A DNA stretch of 64,000 bases, taken from positions 1 to 64,000 of the forward strand of contig CAZJQS010000030.1 in the NCBI GenBank assembly GCA_964548175.1. The letters are read 5' to 3'. The stretch is from JANQPA01 sp964548175. GTDB lineage: Bacteria; Bacteroidota; Bacteroidia; Chitinophagales; Saprospiraceae. Positions within the stretch are counted from its first letter, which is position 1, and every line of letters begins with the position of its first letter. The notes below the pieces were generated by a model. It had not been told where the DNA came from, made no database searches, and worked only from the letters and a program-made list of their open reading frames with translations. This document shows, one piece after another, positions 9,036 through 17,589 of the stretch. The position numbers were made by a program, and so were the translations under genes.

Positions 9036-9449
9036 TCTTTTCAAAATTTAGGACAACAAAAAAAATCCCTCACTGACCTCATAAATTACCCCGTCAGCAC
9101 CAGCAGGATCAATATTGCCGTCATTTAATTGTTTAGCCAAATAGCATATTCCAGTATCGTCTATTTCTATATTTCAGGTAATTTTCATTTCCCTACAAAA
9201 CTAAACAGTACTTAACCAGTGCAGAAATGATGGCTATCAGTGATTGTTATGATTTAAATCAATTGAATACAATAAAATGAGGCGCCTTTGAAGGATAATT
9301 ACCTCTTTTCGTTGCCTTCACCAGCTTTATTGGGCCGGTGATTTTTCTCACTGCTGCAAATGATACTCATCAACTCTTTTTTTTCAGATTCCGTCCAAAT
9401 TATTTTTTGATTATAAAGGCTTTATAAGAAGTTGTTTAAAAACGCGATT
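9036..9449. other. intergenic region without a recognised gene
   Basis: About 410 A/T-rich bases between the divergent thioredoxin-fold and Kelch genes. No open frame of note is present. A weak terminator-like hairpin (TCACC at 9318-9322 pairing with GGTGA at 9337-9341, then TTTTT) points in the + direction, suggesting an untranslated or lost short transcript before the Kelch gene. Confidence 0.3.
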
Positions 9450-10241
9450 ATGAATACAAATACCTATACGCCATTAGTTTTCCTTTTTGTTTTTTTTCAA
9501 CTGCCGCTCTACGGACAGTTCCACCCTCATCTTAACGATCAAGCCTTTGAATTATACCCCGGCTTGAATGAGTGGTATGGGTATGCGGTAGCGGAGTGGG
9601 GAGAAAAAGCCGTTATCTTCGGAGGAAAGATAAAAAGCGACAACCTGGAAATGTACAGCGATGATTATCCCAACTCAGAAATCATCATCATCGATTATCT
9701 CAACAAAGAGGCCAATGCTTATTCCAGTTACCTGCTCGAGGGAACCCTCGGAGAACAAATGGCGGGATACGGCCTTGCTTACTATCAGCAAGATTCCATT
9801 CTTTACTTTATGGGGGGATACGCCTTTAATGACTCCAATCAAAATTTCGAAACGTATCCCTATCTCAGCAGGATGAATATTCCGTTAACCATTAAGGCGC
9901 TGGAAAACGGCCATCCGCCCGGTCCATACATCACTCAGGTTTGCGACCAGCGTATGGCTTTATTCGAAGCCGTCATCGACTATAACGGTGATGAGTTTTT
10001 CCTGCTTGGTGGGAAAAATGCCGGCAAGCGAAATGCCCTGCAGGAAAACCCTATGTACTATGAGGAAAATTTCGAAGACGAAGTGCGCACCTTCAGAATC
10101 GTTGATCATCACAAATACCCTCGTGTCGAAAACTTCAAAGTCTGGTTCGATCTTCAAGCCTTCTACGAGCATTACCAGGATACGACACCAGAGAAAATTA
10201 AACGGAGCATGCAGGATAAAGCAGGAATAATACTAAATTGA
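9450..10241 (+). CDS. short secreted Kelch-like protein, probably truncated
   Basis: 263 residues from the ATG at 9450. A signal peptide (TPLVFLFVFFQLPLYGQ) precedes at least three Kelch-like motifs: YGYAVAEWGEKAVIFGGK, GYGLAYYQQDSILYFMGGY and FEAVIDYNGDEFFLLGGK. Each has the hydrophobic strand and the Gly-Gly pair of a beta-propeller blade. A closed propeller needs five to seven blades, but this frame stops after about three and a half with a charged tail (EKIKRSMQDKAGIILN). It is therefore likely the front part of a longer protein. The following 280 bases contain no obvious remaining blades in another frame. Function unknown. Confidence 0.6.
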   Translation: MNTNTYTPLVFLFVFFQLPLYGQFHPHLNDQAFELYPGLNEWYGYAVAEWGEKAVIFGGKIKSDNLEMYSDDYPNSEIIIIDYLNKEANAYSSYLLEGTLGEQMAGYGLAYYQQDSILYFMGGYAFNDSNQNFETYPYLSRMNIPLTIKALENGHPPGPYITQVCDQRMALFEAVIDYNGDEFFLLGGKNAGKRNALQENPMYYEENFEDEVRTFRIVDHHKYPRVENFKVWFDLQAFYEHYQDTTPEKIKRSMQDKAGIILN

Positions 10242-10257
10242 TAAAAATCACTTTTTG

Positions 10258-10275
10258 CCATGACTAAAGTCATGG
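10258..10275. repeat. perfect 18-bp inverted repeat
   Basis: CCATGACTAAAGTCATGG is a short perfect hairpin 16 bases after the Kelch stop codon. It could be a processing or pausing signal, but it has no following T tract. Confidence 0.4.
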
Positions 10276-10409
10276 AATCAGCTGTACAAACAGTCTACAT
10301 TTGAATTATACAAAGATTATGAATCAACTTTCTATAGTGGATTCCATGGTCAATTGGGTGTTCAATTTTGTCGACAATCCTACCTTAATTACCTAAAGTC
10401 GACAACCGG

Positions 10410-10445
10410 CTGTCGCTCCGATGATTCGGGGCGACAGTTTTTTTT
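10410..10445 (+). terminator. intrinsic terminator-like hairpin
   Basis: CTGTCGC (10410-10416) pairs with GCGACAG (10431-10437), followed directly by eight T residues (10438-10445). This is a classic Rho-independent terminator for the + strand, about 170 bases past the Kelch frame. It hints that the original transcript ran beyond the present stop codon. Confidence 0.7.
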
Positions 10446-10524
10446 GGTCGCCAATATCTCCTGAGTATAAAACAAGAGAAATCCCGACAGCGTTAAATTA
10501 TCGATGACGTACAAAAGACCACCT

Positions 10525-11121
10525 ATGAAAATACACATCGCACTACTGTCTGCTTTTATGCTTTTCCTCTTTTTTAGCCTTCCTGCTCTACAGGCTCAGT
10601 TCGGACGCGTTGCGCCCAAAGCAGGCATGGCCTTTTCTCATTTGGATAACCTTGTTGAAGGGGATCTCAGAATCCAGGGAAAGTCAGGCTTCATCATCGG
10701 AGCAGACTGGCGTGTGGAGGAAGGCCGGGTCTTTGTTCAACCCGGATTTTATTTTCAAAACCTCAATCTTAGCTTATCGGATCCCAGCGACACCAACCCG
10801 GAAGAATTTAAGTCTCGAATCACCTCTGTAAAGGCGCCCCTGACACTAGGCTGGTACGTCAACGGCCGAAGGAGACTAGCGGTCATTCACGCCCGCACCG
10901 GCTTTGTGCCGGAAGTGATTCTAGGCGCCAAAGCGGTTGATGAACTGGAGTACGCCAAAGACCGGCTTAACCCATTCCAGCTGAACGGCATGTTGGGCAT
11001 AGGGGTCGACCTGGCCATTTTAAGCATTGACCTGTCTCATGAAGTAGGTATGCTACCGCTGTTCAATGACGGCGCAACTTATAACCGGGTCACAGTGTTA
11101 AGGTTTGGGCTGATTTTTTAG
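10525..11121 (+). CDS. PorT-like outer-membrane beta-barrel protein (paralogue)
   Basis: 198 residues from the ATG at 10525; an upstream in-frame ATG at 10504 adds seven residues. The signal peptide (MKIHIALLSAFMLFLFFSLP then LQAQ) is followed by barrel strands. The layout is the same as the protein at 2443-3045: a V(A/S)PKAGM-type start, GFIIGADWRVEEGRVFVQPG, a middle VKAPLTLGWYV, and a final VTVLRFGLIF ending in Phe. The two are clear paralogues. The FAS1 lipoprotein gene follows 31 bases later in the same direction, so the pair may be one transcription unit. The specific role is unknown. Confidence 0.78.
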   Translation: MKIHIALLSAFMLFLFFSLPALQAQFGRVAPKAGMAFSHLDNLVEGDLRIQGKSGFIIGADWRVEEGRVFVQPGFYFQNLNLSLSDPSDTNPEEFKSRITSVKAPLTLGWYVNGRRRLAVIHARTGFVPEVILGAKAVDELEYAKDRLNPFQLNGMLGIGVDLAILSIDLSHEVGMLPLFNDGATYNRVTVLRFGLIF

Positions 11122-11152
11122 TAGCTTAGTGACTTACCAATATTGAATACTC

Positions 11153-11644
11153 ATGAGCCCTCTCTTTTTACCTGTACAAGTTTCTCGTTACACCATTTTA
11201 ATAATGTTATGCTCAGGCCTCTTGTTTCAGTGTTCGGCTACTTATCAAAGCAAGGCGGTCACCATTCAAAGCGGTCTGGAGAATGACGCCCGGCTTTCCA
11301 CTTTTCTGTCCCTTGTAGAAACAGTAGGTGGGATGAACGTCCTTTTATCCGGGAGCAATCAAAATCACACCTATTTTGTTCCTACCAATGCTGCCTTTGA
11401 CCAACTTGGTCAACGACTTTTGGATAACCTTTCCATGCGGGAAAACAGAGATGTTCTGCTTGGCGTGCTGCAATCACATGTTACCCGTGGTTCGGTACGT
11501 GCGTCTGATGCCGGCCAAAAAGAGAAAATCACCAGTATTTTCGATACGCCTATTGACTTAGCGGCTAATTCCGCCGAGATCTTATATTCCATAAAAACCC
11601 GGCAGGGACTCATTCATGTTGTCGATAAGGTAATACAAAGATAA
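11153..11644 (+). CDS. single-FAS1-domain lipoprotein
   Basis: 163 residues. The N-terminus is a lipoprotein signal with lipobox LLFQC (Cys near residue 25), so it is probably anchored in the outer membrane. The rest is one fasciclin domain: NHTYFVPTNAAFDQLG (H1-like motif), LLGVLQSHVTRGSV, and the terminal GLIHVVDKVIQR (H2-like motif). FAS1 domains mediate adhesion and protein contacts, and in Bacteroidota they often occur as small secreted proteins. A two-domain relative is at 31122-32081. It ends two bases before the convergent esterase gene. Confidence 0.88.
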   Translation: MSPLFLPVQVSRYTILIMLCSGLLFQCSATYQSKAVTIQSGLENDARLSTFLSLVETVGGMNVLLSGSNQNHTYFVPTNAAFDQLGQRLLDNLSMRENRDVLLGVLQSHVTRGSVRASDAGQKEKITSIFDTPIDLAANSAEILYSIKTRQGLIHVVDKVIQR

Positions 11645-11646
11645 GG

Positions 11647-12315
11647 TCACAGGTAATTTATTAGCGTCTTATATACCTCCTCCGCAATCAGTTCATAGCC
11701 CTTTGCATTCGGATGAAGGCGATCCGCCATGACCAGTTCGGTCTCGGTCCAGACTTTTTGCAAATAAGAAGGAAGGAGTTCGACCTTAGTCTTTCGGGCC
11801 AGTTCCGGATACAGTTGCTGGAAATCAATGGCTGCCGAAGAGGGATCTAAGGCGCCGAGTTGGATATCGGTAAGAAAAACAAGTATTTCGGGAAAAGCGG
11901 AGCGAGCCTGCCGGATGATCTGTTCGATATTTTGATAAGCGTCCTGTCTGCTCATTCCCTGCAGATAATCGTTAATTCCCAGTTCGATCACCAGAATATC
12001 CACTGGGTATTCCAGGATCAGCGGGAGACGTTGCAGAGCGCCTGCTGTCGTTTCGCCACTTATTCCTGCATTAGTGACCCTGAAATTGTGGCCTTCTTCT
12101 TCAAAACGTCGTGCCAGCAGACTGGGAAAAGACTGGAGCGGATCTTCCAGGCCATAGCCGGCTGTTATGCTATTGCCGAGAAAGAGGAGGTGCAGAAGTG
12201 TTGTATCGGTCGTATTTTCTGAAGACATATCTTTATCGTTAGCAGCCGGCTCTGTCTGACAACAGGTGCAAAAGAGAACAACGGCTATATATAATATAAG
12301 GTGTTTGAATGGCAT
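11647..12315 (-). CDS. SGNH/GDSL arylesterase, TesA-like lipoprotein
   Basis: 222 residues. The N-terminus (LILYIAVVLFCTCCQTEP) is a lipoprotein-type signal, so the enzyme acts in the periplasm or on the cell surface. SGNH blocks are visible: block I FLGNSITAGYGL (Asn replaces the usual Asp of GDS, as in several GNSIT-type members), block II VTNAGISGETTAG, block III LGINDYLQG, and block V DRLHPNAKGY with the catalytic Asp and His. The family hydrolyses aryl esters, acyl-thioesters and lysophospholipids; the natural substrate is not predictable. The start is the ATG at 12315, and QueG lies 35 bases upstream in the same direction. Confidence 0.88.
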   Translation of the reverse strand: MPFKHLILYIAVVLFCTCCQTEPAANDKDMSSENTTDTTLLHLLFLGNSITAGYGLEDPLQSFPSLLARRFEEEGHNFRVTNAGISGETTAGALQRLPLILEYPVDILVIELGINDYLQGMSRQDAYQNIEQIIRQARSAFPEILVFLTDIQLGALDPSSAAIDFQQLYPELARKTKVELLPSYLQKVWTETELVMADRLHPNAKGYELIAEEVYKTLINYL

Positions 12316-12349
12316 GATACTGAATATTTGCCTGGGCCTACATTCAGGC

Positions 12350-13288
12350 TTATTCCTTTAAAAATTCAATATTTCGTTTTAATCCCTCGAACTTAGTTCT
12401 CTTGACGGCCGATTTCTTAAATACTTTGCGAAAGACTTCCTCTGTAATCTCCTCCCAATCCCGTTTAGACATATCCAGCAATTCAGGCTGCGGTTCGAAT
12501 TCCGGCTCCTGGTGAGGCCGGGAGAAGCGATTCCAGGGGCAGACTTCCTGACAAATATCACAGCCAAACATCCAGTTGTTGAATTTCCCCTTGTATTCGT
12601 CCGGGATGGCTTCTTTCAACTCAATGGTAAAATAAGAGATGCATTTACTCCCATCGACGAGGTACCCCTGTGGAGCGATGGCTTCGGTGGGGCAGGCATC
12701 GATGCAGCGCCTGCAGGTGCCGCAATAATCTCTCATAGGATGGTCGCAGACCAATTCCAGGTCGATGATCAATTCCGCCAAAAAATAGTAAGAGCCTGCT
12801 TTAGGGTGGATCAGCAAGGTATTTTTTCCCACCCATCCGATGCCGGCGCGTTTGGCCCAGTCTCTTTCCAGGACGGGGGCAGAATCCACAAAGCAGCGGC
12901 CATTCACTTCTCCGATGCGGTCCCGAATGAAACCAAGCAAAGATTTCAATTTTCTTTTGAGGACAAAGTGGTAATCTTTGCCTAAGGCATATTTGGAGAT
13001 TTTTGGGGCTTCCGGGTCTTCTTGTTCTTTTTCCGTGTAGTAATTATACATGAGGCTGACCACTGTCCGGGCGCCCGGCACCAGCTTTGAAGGGTCTACT
13101 CTCTTATCAAAATGATTGGCCATGTAATTCATTTGGCCATGCATACCCTGCTGGAGCCATTGTTCCAGTCTTCGGGCTTCCTCGTCCATATATTCTGCTT
13201 TTGCGAAGCCGATAAAGTCGAACCCCAGGCGTTGCGCTTCGCTTCTAATCAGTTCTGTGTATGCTTTGGTCTTCCCTTCTATACCCAT
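12350..13288 (-). CDS. queG: epoxyqueuosine reductase QueG
   Basis: 312 residues from the ATG at 13288. QueG reduces epoxyqueuosine to queuosine in the wobble position of GUN tRNAs, using cobalamin and two [4Fe-4S] clusters. The clusters are shown by CGTCRRCIDACPTEAI and FGCDICQEVCPWN. The N-terminal cobalamin-binding region has GFDFIGFAKAEY and GARTVVSLMYNYYT, and the middle carries FVDSAPVLERDWAKRAGIGW, typical of QueG. The length is slightly short of the usual 340-380, because the C-terminal HEAT-like extension of some homologues is absent. Cytoplasmic. Other queuosine genes are not in this window. Confidence 0.95.
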   Translation of the reverse strand: MGIEGKTKAYTELIRSEAQRLGFDFIGFAKAEYMDEEARRLEQWLQQGMHGQMNYMANHFDKRVDPSKLVPGARTVVSLMYNYYTEKEQEDPEAPKISKYALGKDYHFVLKRKLKSLLGFIRDRIGEVNGRCFVDSAPVLERDWAKRAGIGWVGKNTLLIHPKAGSYYFLAELIIDLELVCDHPMRDYCGTCRRCIDACPTEAIAPQGYLVDGSKCISYFTIELKEAIPDEYKGKFNNWMFGCDICQEVCPWNRFSRPHQEPEFEPQPELLDMSKRDWEEITEEVFRKVFKKSAVKRTKFEGLKRNIEFLKE

Positions 13289-13582
13289 CAGCAAATGTCT
13301 TTTCTTCAAAGATAAAGCATATTCTTTTTTTTGGCGAGAGGGAAATGGCGGTTTTACTAGGAATCATTTCTTAAATCAGCTATACAGGTTAAAGTTTTTA
13401 CTATCATAAAAAATATTAATGCTGGTGATAAATATTCAACAAGCTGCTGATAAAACTCAGCTGACACAGTGATGACCATCATTATAAAAGCCATTTGATG
13501 ACCGTAAATTTACAATAGAAAGAAAAAGAAAAGATTCAAAACATTTTTTAACCGCTCCTTAGGGGGTCCAAAAAACACCGCT

Positions 13583-14530
13583 ATGCTTGATCATTTGGCA
13601 TTTTCATCCACAGAACTATTGTTAGCGGTTGCCGTCGGCGCCCTTGTTTTGATTGGCATAATTTTCTTATTCCGGTCTTATTACGCTAAGCAAATGAAGT
13701 CAGACCTGAGCAAGAAGTATGCCGATAAAAAATGGAAATCTCCATTGGAAGCTCGCACCAAATACCCGGAAGTGGACGTATTCAAAATGAGTCCCATTTT
13801 CATGCGAGTTGCTGTGATAGCCGCCTTAGCACTGACCGTTTTAGCATTCAACTGGACGACTTACGACGCAAAGGTAGACATACCTGAAGACGCACTTGTG
13901 ATAGAAGAAGACATTGAGATAGAAATTCCACGGAGCGCCGAGCCGCCTCCTCCCCCTCCTCCTCCTCCGCCGCCAGTCATTCAGGAAGTGCCTAGTGAGG
14001 CCTTGGTAGAGGTGGAAGATGACTTCGAGTTTGTGGATCAATCCATCGACGCGGACGCCTCCGTTGAGATGCCTGACATGGTAGCAGCCGCCAGGGATAA
14101 CGCGCCTCCTCCGCCTCCTCCGCCGCCACCACCACCATCAGAGCCTAAAATAAAGGAAATTTTCCGGGTGGTTGAGCAGATGCCTCGCTTCCCAGGTTGT
14201 GAGAACATAGAGGGGGACGATAAGGCCAAGAAAGCTTGCGCCGATCAGAAACTGCTTGAATTCATCTATCAAAACATCAAATTCCCTTCTGTTGCGCGGG
14301 AGAACGGCATCCAGGGAACCGTCGTTATCAACTTCGTAGTCAATGACGACGGCAGCGTCACCAACGTTGAAGTCTTAAGAGACATCGGCGGAGGCTGTGG
14401 CGAAGAAGCAAAAAGAGTAGTGGAAATGATGAACAAATTACCGGAAAAATGGACGCCTGGCCGTCAGAGAGGAAAAGCAGTGAGGGTATCTTACACGCTT
14501 CCTGTCAAGTTCAGGCTGGAATATAATTAA
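13583..14530 (+). CDS. TonB-type energy transducer with two membrane segments
   Basis: 315 residues. TonB transmits proton-motive force to outer-membrane receptors. Here there are two N-terminal membrane segments (about 11-30, ELLLAVAVGALVLIGIIFLF, and 73-91), an acidic linker, two poly-proline tracts (about 114-125 and 165-176) spanning the periplasm, and a C-terminal TonB_C domain. The last includes MPRFPGCENIEGDD, KFPSVARENGIQGTVVI and VSYTLPVKFRLEYN. The MPxFPGCE...K..C signature is typical of Bacteroidota TonB proteins. The extra first membrane helix is common in Saprospiria but absent from E. coli TonB. No exbBD is adjacent. A strong terminator follows. Confidence 0.92.
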   Translation: MLDHLAFSSTELLLAVAVGALVLIGIIFLFRSYYAKQMKSDLSKKYADKKWKSPLEARTKYPEVDVFKMSPIFMRVAVIAALALTVLAFNWTTYDAKVDIPEDALVIEEDIEIEIPRSAEPPPPPPPPPPPVIQEVPSEALVEVEDDFEFVDQSIDADASVEMPDMVAAARDNAPPPPPPPPPPPSEPKIKEIFRVVEQMPRFPGCENIEGDDKAKKACADQKLLEFIYQNIKFPSVARENGIQGTVVINFVVNDDGSVTNVEVLRDIGGGCGEEAKRVVEMMNKLPEKWTPGRQRGKAVRVSYTLPVKFRLEYN

Positions 14531-14535
14531 TCACT

Positions 14536-14572
14536 AAAACAAATTCGGGGAGCAACTCCCCGAATTTGTTTT
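14536..14572. terminator. bidirectional terminator after tonB
   Basis: AAAACAAATTCGGGGAG pairs with CTCCCCGAATTTGTTTT around a CAA loop, beginning six bases past the tonB stop codon. The arms are 17 bp, with A and T tracts on the two sides, so it can work in both directions. Confidence 0.85.
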
Positions 14573-14654
14573 ATCCCCAACTATTGGATCTGAATTTTCG
14601 GTAACGGTATCAAAAAATCACATTCAATAGTCTTTGGGTGAATTTAATAGTGGT

Positions 14655-14686
14655 AATGCCATCAGGGTGAAAGCGCTGATGGCATT
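14655..14686. terminator. second hairpin between tonB and the helicase gene
   Basis: AATGCCATCAG pairs with CTGATGGCATT across a 10-base loop, with TTTTC following on the + strand. It lies 26 bases beyond the helicase stop codon and probably insulates the two convergent genes. Confidence 0.6.
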
Positions 14687-14711
14687 TTCATGTAAAAAGC
14701 ATTTTATTGGA

Positions 14712-16991
14712 TTACCCCAGAATTTGCAGTTTAGCATACTTTAGCATGATCCTGCGCTGCGGGTCGTCCAGGTCTTTGAAGAAAATGGTAGCTATCCGGT
14801 TAGCGTCGCCTCCATCTATGCTTAAGACTTTTCCTTCTCCAAATTTCAGGTGCAGGACTTTCATTCCAGCCTGGATCTCACTGCTGGGGTTTGGCATAAA
14901 GCTTTTCGGATCAACACGATTCGCGGGTTCCTTACGCTTGAAAAATCCTTTGACAGAGGCTCCGGAAGGATCAGACTCATCCACAAGCGGACGACTCCTG
15001 ACGGCCGCGGTACTCTCTATATAATCTTTGGGTACTTCTTCCAGAAAACGACTGGGTTCATTGTATTGCATGCGTCCGTAACGGTAACGGCTGTTCGCAT
15101 AAGACAAGGTCAGGAACTGCTTAGCCCGGGTAATGGCGACATAAAACAGTCGTCTTTCTTCATCCAGGCCCTCTATTGAGTCCATGGACATAAAGGAGGG
15201 GAACAGCTTTTCTTCCAGGCCTACCAGGAAAATGGATTTGAACTCCAACCCTTTCGCAGAATGAACCGACATGAGGGTAATGTATTCTCCGCCTTTTTCT
15301 TCCTCATCCAGGTCAGTATGTAAAGCGATGTTCTGTAGGTAGGTGGTCAGTGATTTATCCGGCAGGTTCTCGGTATCCTGCATGCTGTCTTCGTCCACGA
15401 AAGCTTTCACGCCATCCAACAAGGAATTGATATTTTCCATTCGTCCCATTCCTTCGATAGAGGTATCGGACTTATATAGTTTTCCGATGCCGCTTTCGTC
15501 TAGTATCTTTTGGGTCAATTCGTGGGCATTATCTTTATCCAGGCGGTTGCGCAGTTTATGGATCATTTTCACAAAATCCTCCAGTGCCTTCTGTGTACGA
15601 CCGGCCACCTGCACTTTGGGGAGGCTATCCCACAGAGAGGCGTCATTGGCTGTCGCAAGCTGCGCAATTTTATCTACCGTGCCCGCCCCGATGCCTCGCT
15701 TGGGAAAGTTGATCACCCGCCGAAGCGCTTCTTCATCCCTGGGGTTAACGACCAGCCTCATGTAGGCGATGATGTCTTTCACTTCCTTGCGCTGATAGAA
15801 AGAAAGTCCTCCAAAAACCTTGTAATTGATGTTATATCTGCGCAGGTATTCTTCAAATATCCGTGACTGGGCGTTGGTCCTGTAAAGGATGGCGATCTCT
15901 TCATTGGCCAGGTGAAATCTGTTCTTTTGTTCCAGAATAGTATCGACAATCCTTTTACCCTCTTCATTATCGGTAAGCGCTCGGATAACTTTGATGCGCT
16001 GCCCGCTGCCCTTGTCAGACCATATCTTCTTGGGTATCTGCCGGCGATTATAGGTGATCACGACGTTAGCCGCCTGAACGATCTCGTCGGTGGAGCGATA
16101 GTTCTGTTCAAGTTTAAACACTTTAATGCCGTGGTTTTTGAAGTCCTCCTCAAAATCCAGGATATTCTGTATGGTCGCTCCGCGAAAGGCATAGATACTC
16201 TGTGCATCATCTCCTACTACGCAGATATTTCTGGGGCTTTTATCAAAGTTTACCAGCTTCCTGATGATGGCGTATTGCAACTGGTTGGTGTCCTGAAATT
16301 CATCGACCAGCAGGTAGGTGAAGCGTTTGCGGTATTTGTCCAGCACGCCGTCGGGATTTTTCTGTAGCAATTCATAGAGGCGGTAGAGTAAATCATCAAA
16401 ATCCATAGCCCCCGACTTTTTACAACGGGCGGTGTATTTTTGATAGATGGCATAGGTTTGAGGGCGTTTTGCCATTCGATCCTGGGTGCGAAGGTCTTCA
16501 TTTGCTGCATACAACTTAGGAGTGATCAGATTGCTTTTCGCGGAAGAAATGCGGGAGCGGATGACATTAGGATTATATATGTTTTTATCCAGTTGCATTT
16601 CCTTGATGATGTTGGCGATCAGGTTTTTGGTATCATCCGTGTCGTAGATCGTAAAATTGGAAGGATAGCCTATCTTTTCCGCTTCGCTTCTTAAAATACG
16701 GGCAAAAATGGAGTGGAAGGTGCCGGCCCAAACCTGGTTGGCCCGGGGGCCGACTACCTTAGCGATTCGTTCTTTCATCTCCCTGGCCGCCTTGTTGGTA
16801 AAGGTCAGCGCCAGGATATTGTAAGGCGCCACGCCGGATTTTATAAGGTGAGAAACGCGATAAGTGAGCACTCTGGTCTTACCGGAACCCGGACCGGCCA
16901 CTACCAATACAGGACCGTCTATAGTGGTTACTGCTTTCAGCTGAACCTCATTCAAGCCTGATAGATAATCTTTTGTAGAGTGACTGGACAT
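14712..16991 (-). CDS. pcrA: UvrD/PcrA-type superfamily 1 DNA helicase
   Basis: 759 residues. All SF1A helicase motifs are visible: Walker A AGPGSGKTRVLTYR (33-39), motif Ia LALTFTNKAAREM, motif II LLVDEFQDTN, motif III VVGDDAQSIYAFRGA, motif IV LEQNYRS, motif V TLMSVHSAKGLEF and motif VI FYVAITRAKQFLTL. The C-terminal AGMKVLHLKFGEGKVLSIDGG is the Tudor-like RNA-polymerase contact of PcrA/UvrD. It unwinds DNA 3'-5' in repair and in clearing replication and transcription conflicts. The length matches the family. The gene is preceded on its own strand by a G-quadruplex-like tract (17097-17141). The symbol is by family; uvrD would be equally valid. Confidence 0.95.
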   Translation of the reverse strand: MSSHSTKDYLSGLNEVQLKAVTTIDGPVLVVAGPGSGKTRVLTYRVSHLIKSGVAPYNILALTFTNKAAREMKERIAKVVGPRANQVWAGTFHSIFARILRSEAEKIGYPSNFTIYDTDDTKNLIANIIKEMQLDKNIYNPNVIRSRISSAKSNLITPKLYAANEDLRTQDRMAKRPQTYAIYQKYTARCKKSGAMDFDDLLYRLYELLQKNPDGVLDKYRKRFTYLLVDEFQDTNQLQYAIIRKLVNFDKSPRNICVVGDDAQSIYAFRGATIQNILDFEEDFKNHGIKVFKLEQNYRSTDEIVQAANVVITYNRRQIPKKIWSDKGSGQRIKVIRALTDNEEGKRIVDTILEQKNRFHLANEEIAILYRTNAQSRIFEEYLRRYNINYKVFGGLSFYQRKEVKDIIAYMRLVVNPRDEEALRRVINFPKRGIGAGTVDKIAQLATANDASLWDSLPKVQVAGRTQKALEDFVKMIHKLRNRLDKDNAHELTQKILDESGIGKLYKSDTSIEGMGRMENINSLLDGVKAFVDEDSMQDTENLPDKSLTTYLQNIALHTDLDEEEKGGEYITLMSVHSAKGLEFKSIFLVGLEEKLFPSFMSMDSIEGLDEERRLFYVAITRAKQFLTLSYANSRYRYGRMQYNEPSRFLEEVPKDYIESTAAVRSRPLVDESDPSGASVKGFFKRKEPANRVDPKSFMPNPSSEIQAGMKVLHLKFGEGKVLSIDGGDANRIATIFFKDLDDPQRRIMLKYAKLQILG

Positions 16992-17096
16992 ATTTTCTGT
17001 TTGATATGTTTTTAGTATTCAGAAACAAGAGACATCCCGGATTTTGAAGACTAATTTAATTTTCAGCCTATAGAAAGATAAGTGATCAGCTGATAA

Positions 17097-17141
17097 CCCA
17101 AAACCCTGAACCCTGAACCCAAAACCCTGAACCCAAAACCC
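17097..17141 (-). repeat. G-rich tandem repeat, predicted G-quadruplex
   Basis: The + strand reads as tandem AACCC / AAAACCC / TGAACCC units. The minus strand therefore has seven GGG runs separated by four-base loops (TTTT or TTCA), ideal for a two-quartet or three-quartet quadruplex. It lies between the AhpD-like gene and the helicase gene, both read on the minus strand, so it would be in a shared transcript or in the helicase leader. Confidence 0.7.
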
Positions 17142-17182
17142 TCATTTCCTTCTTCAGATTAGGGATGGTTGATATTGCTGAG

Positions 17183-17530
17183 TTATTCCGTCTCTTCTTC
17201 CAATGCTTCCCAGTATTCAGCTGCACGACGAGTATGAGGAATACAAATGGACCCTCCCACCAGATTAGCGATGGCAAAAACCTCGTAGATGGCCGCTTTG
17301 CTAACGCCCAGCTCGTGACAAGTCCCCAGGTGATACCGGATACAATCATCACAGCGAAGGACCATGGATGCGATGAGCCCTAGCAATTCTTTGGTGACTT
17401 TATCCAGGGCCCCATCCTGATAGGCATTGGTATCGAGGTTGAAAAAGCGCTTCAACACTTTGTTATCCTCTGACAAGATGACCTCGTTCATCTTGCTGCG
17501 ATATTCATTAAATTCTTTAACAATCGACAT
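17183..17530 (-). CDS. carboxymuconolactone decarboxylase / AhpD-like protein
   Basis: 115 residues from the ATG at 17530; an ATG at 17551 gives a seven-residue extension. The AhpD core is seen as LIASMVLRCDDCIRYHLGTC with the redox pair Cys-Asp-Asp-Cys followed by His four residues later (C..C...H), then a helix ELGVSKAAIYEVFAIANLVG. This CMD-family fold forms small all-helical oligomers with peroxidase or decarboxylase-type activity. The intact cysteine pair favours an alkylhydroperoxidase-like role over muconolactone breakdown, and no aromatic-degradation genes are nearby. Cytoplasmic. Confidence 0.88.
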   Translation of the reverse strand: MSIVKEFNEYRSKMNEVILSEDNKVLKRFFNLDTNAYQDGALDKVTKELLGLIASMVLRCDDCIRYHLGTCHELGVSKAAIYEVFAIANLVGGSICIPHTRRAAEYWEALEEETE

Positions 17531-17589
17531 AGATGGAAGGATTATTTTCACAGATAAAAATGCAAACTTAAGAAATGTTTGGCGGTATC

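Noticed and set aside
17097..17141. CRISPR or telomere repeat
   Set aside because: Units are 5-7 bases with no spacers, and the window is internal chromosome; it is a short G-rich tandem repeat.
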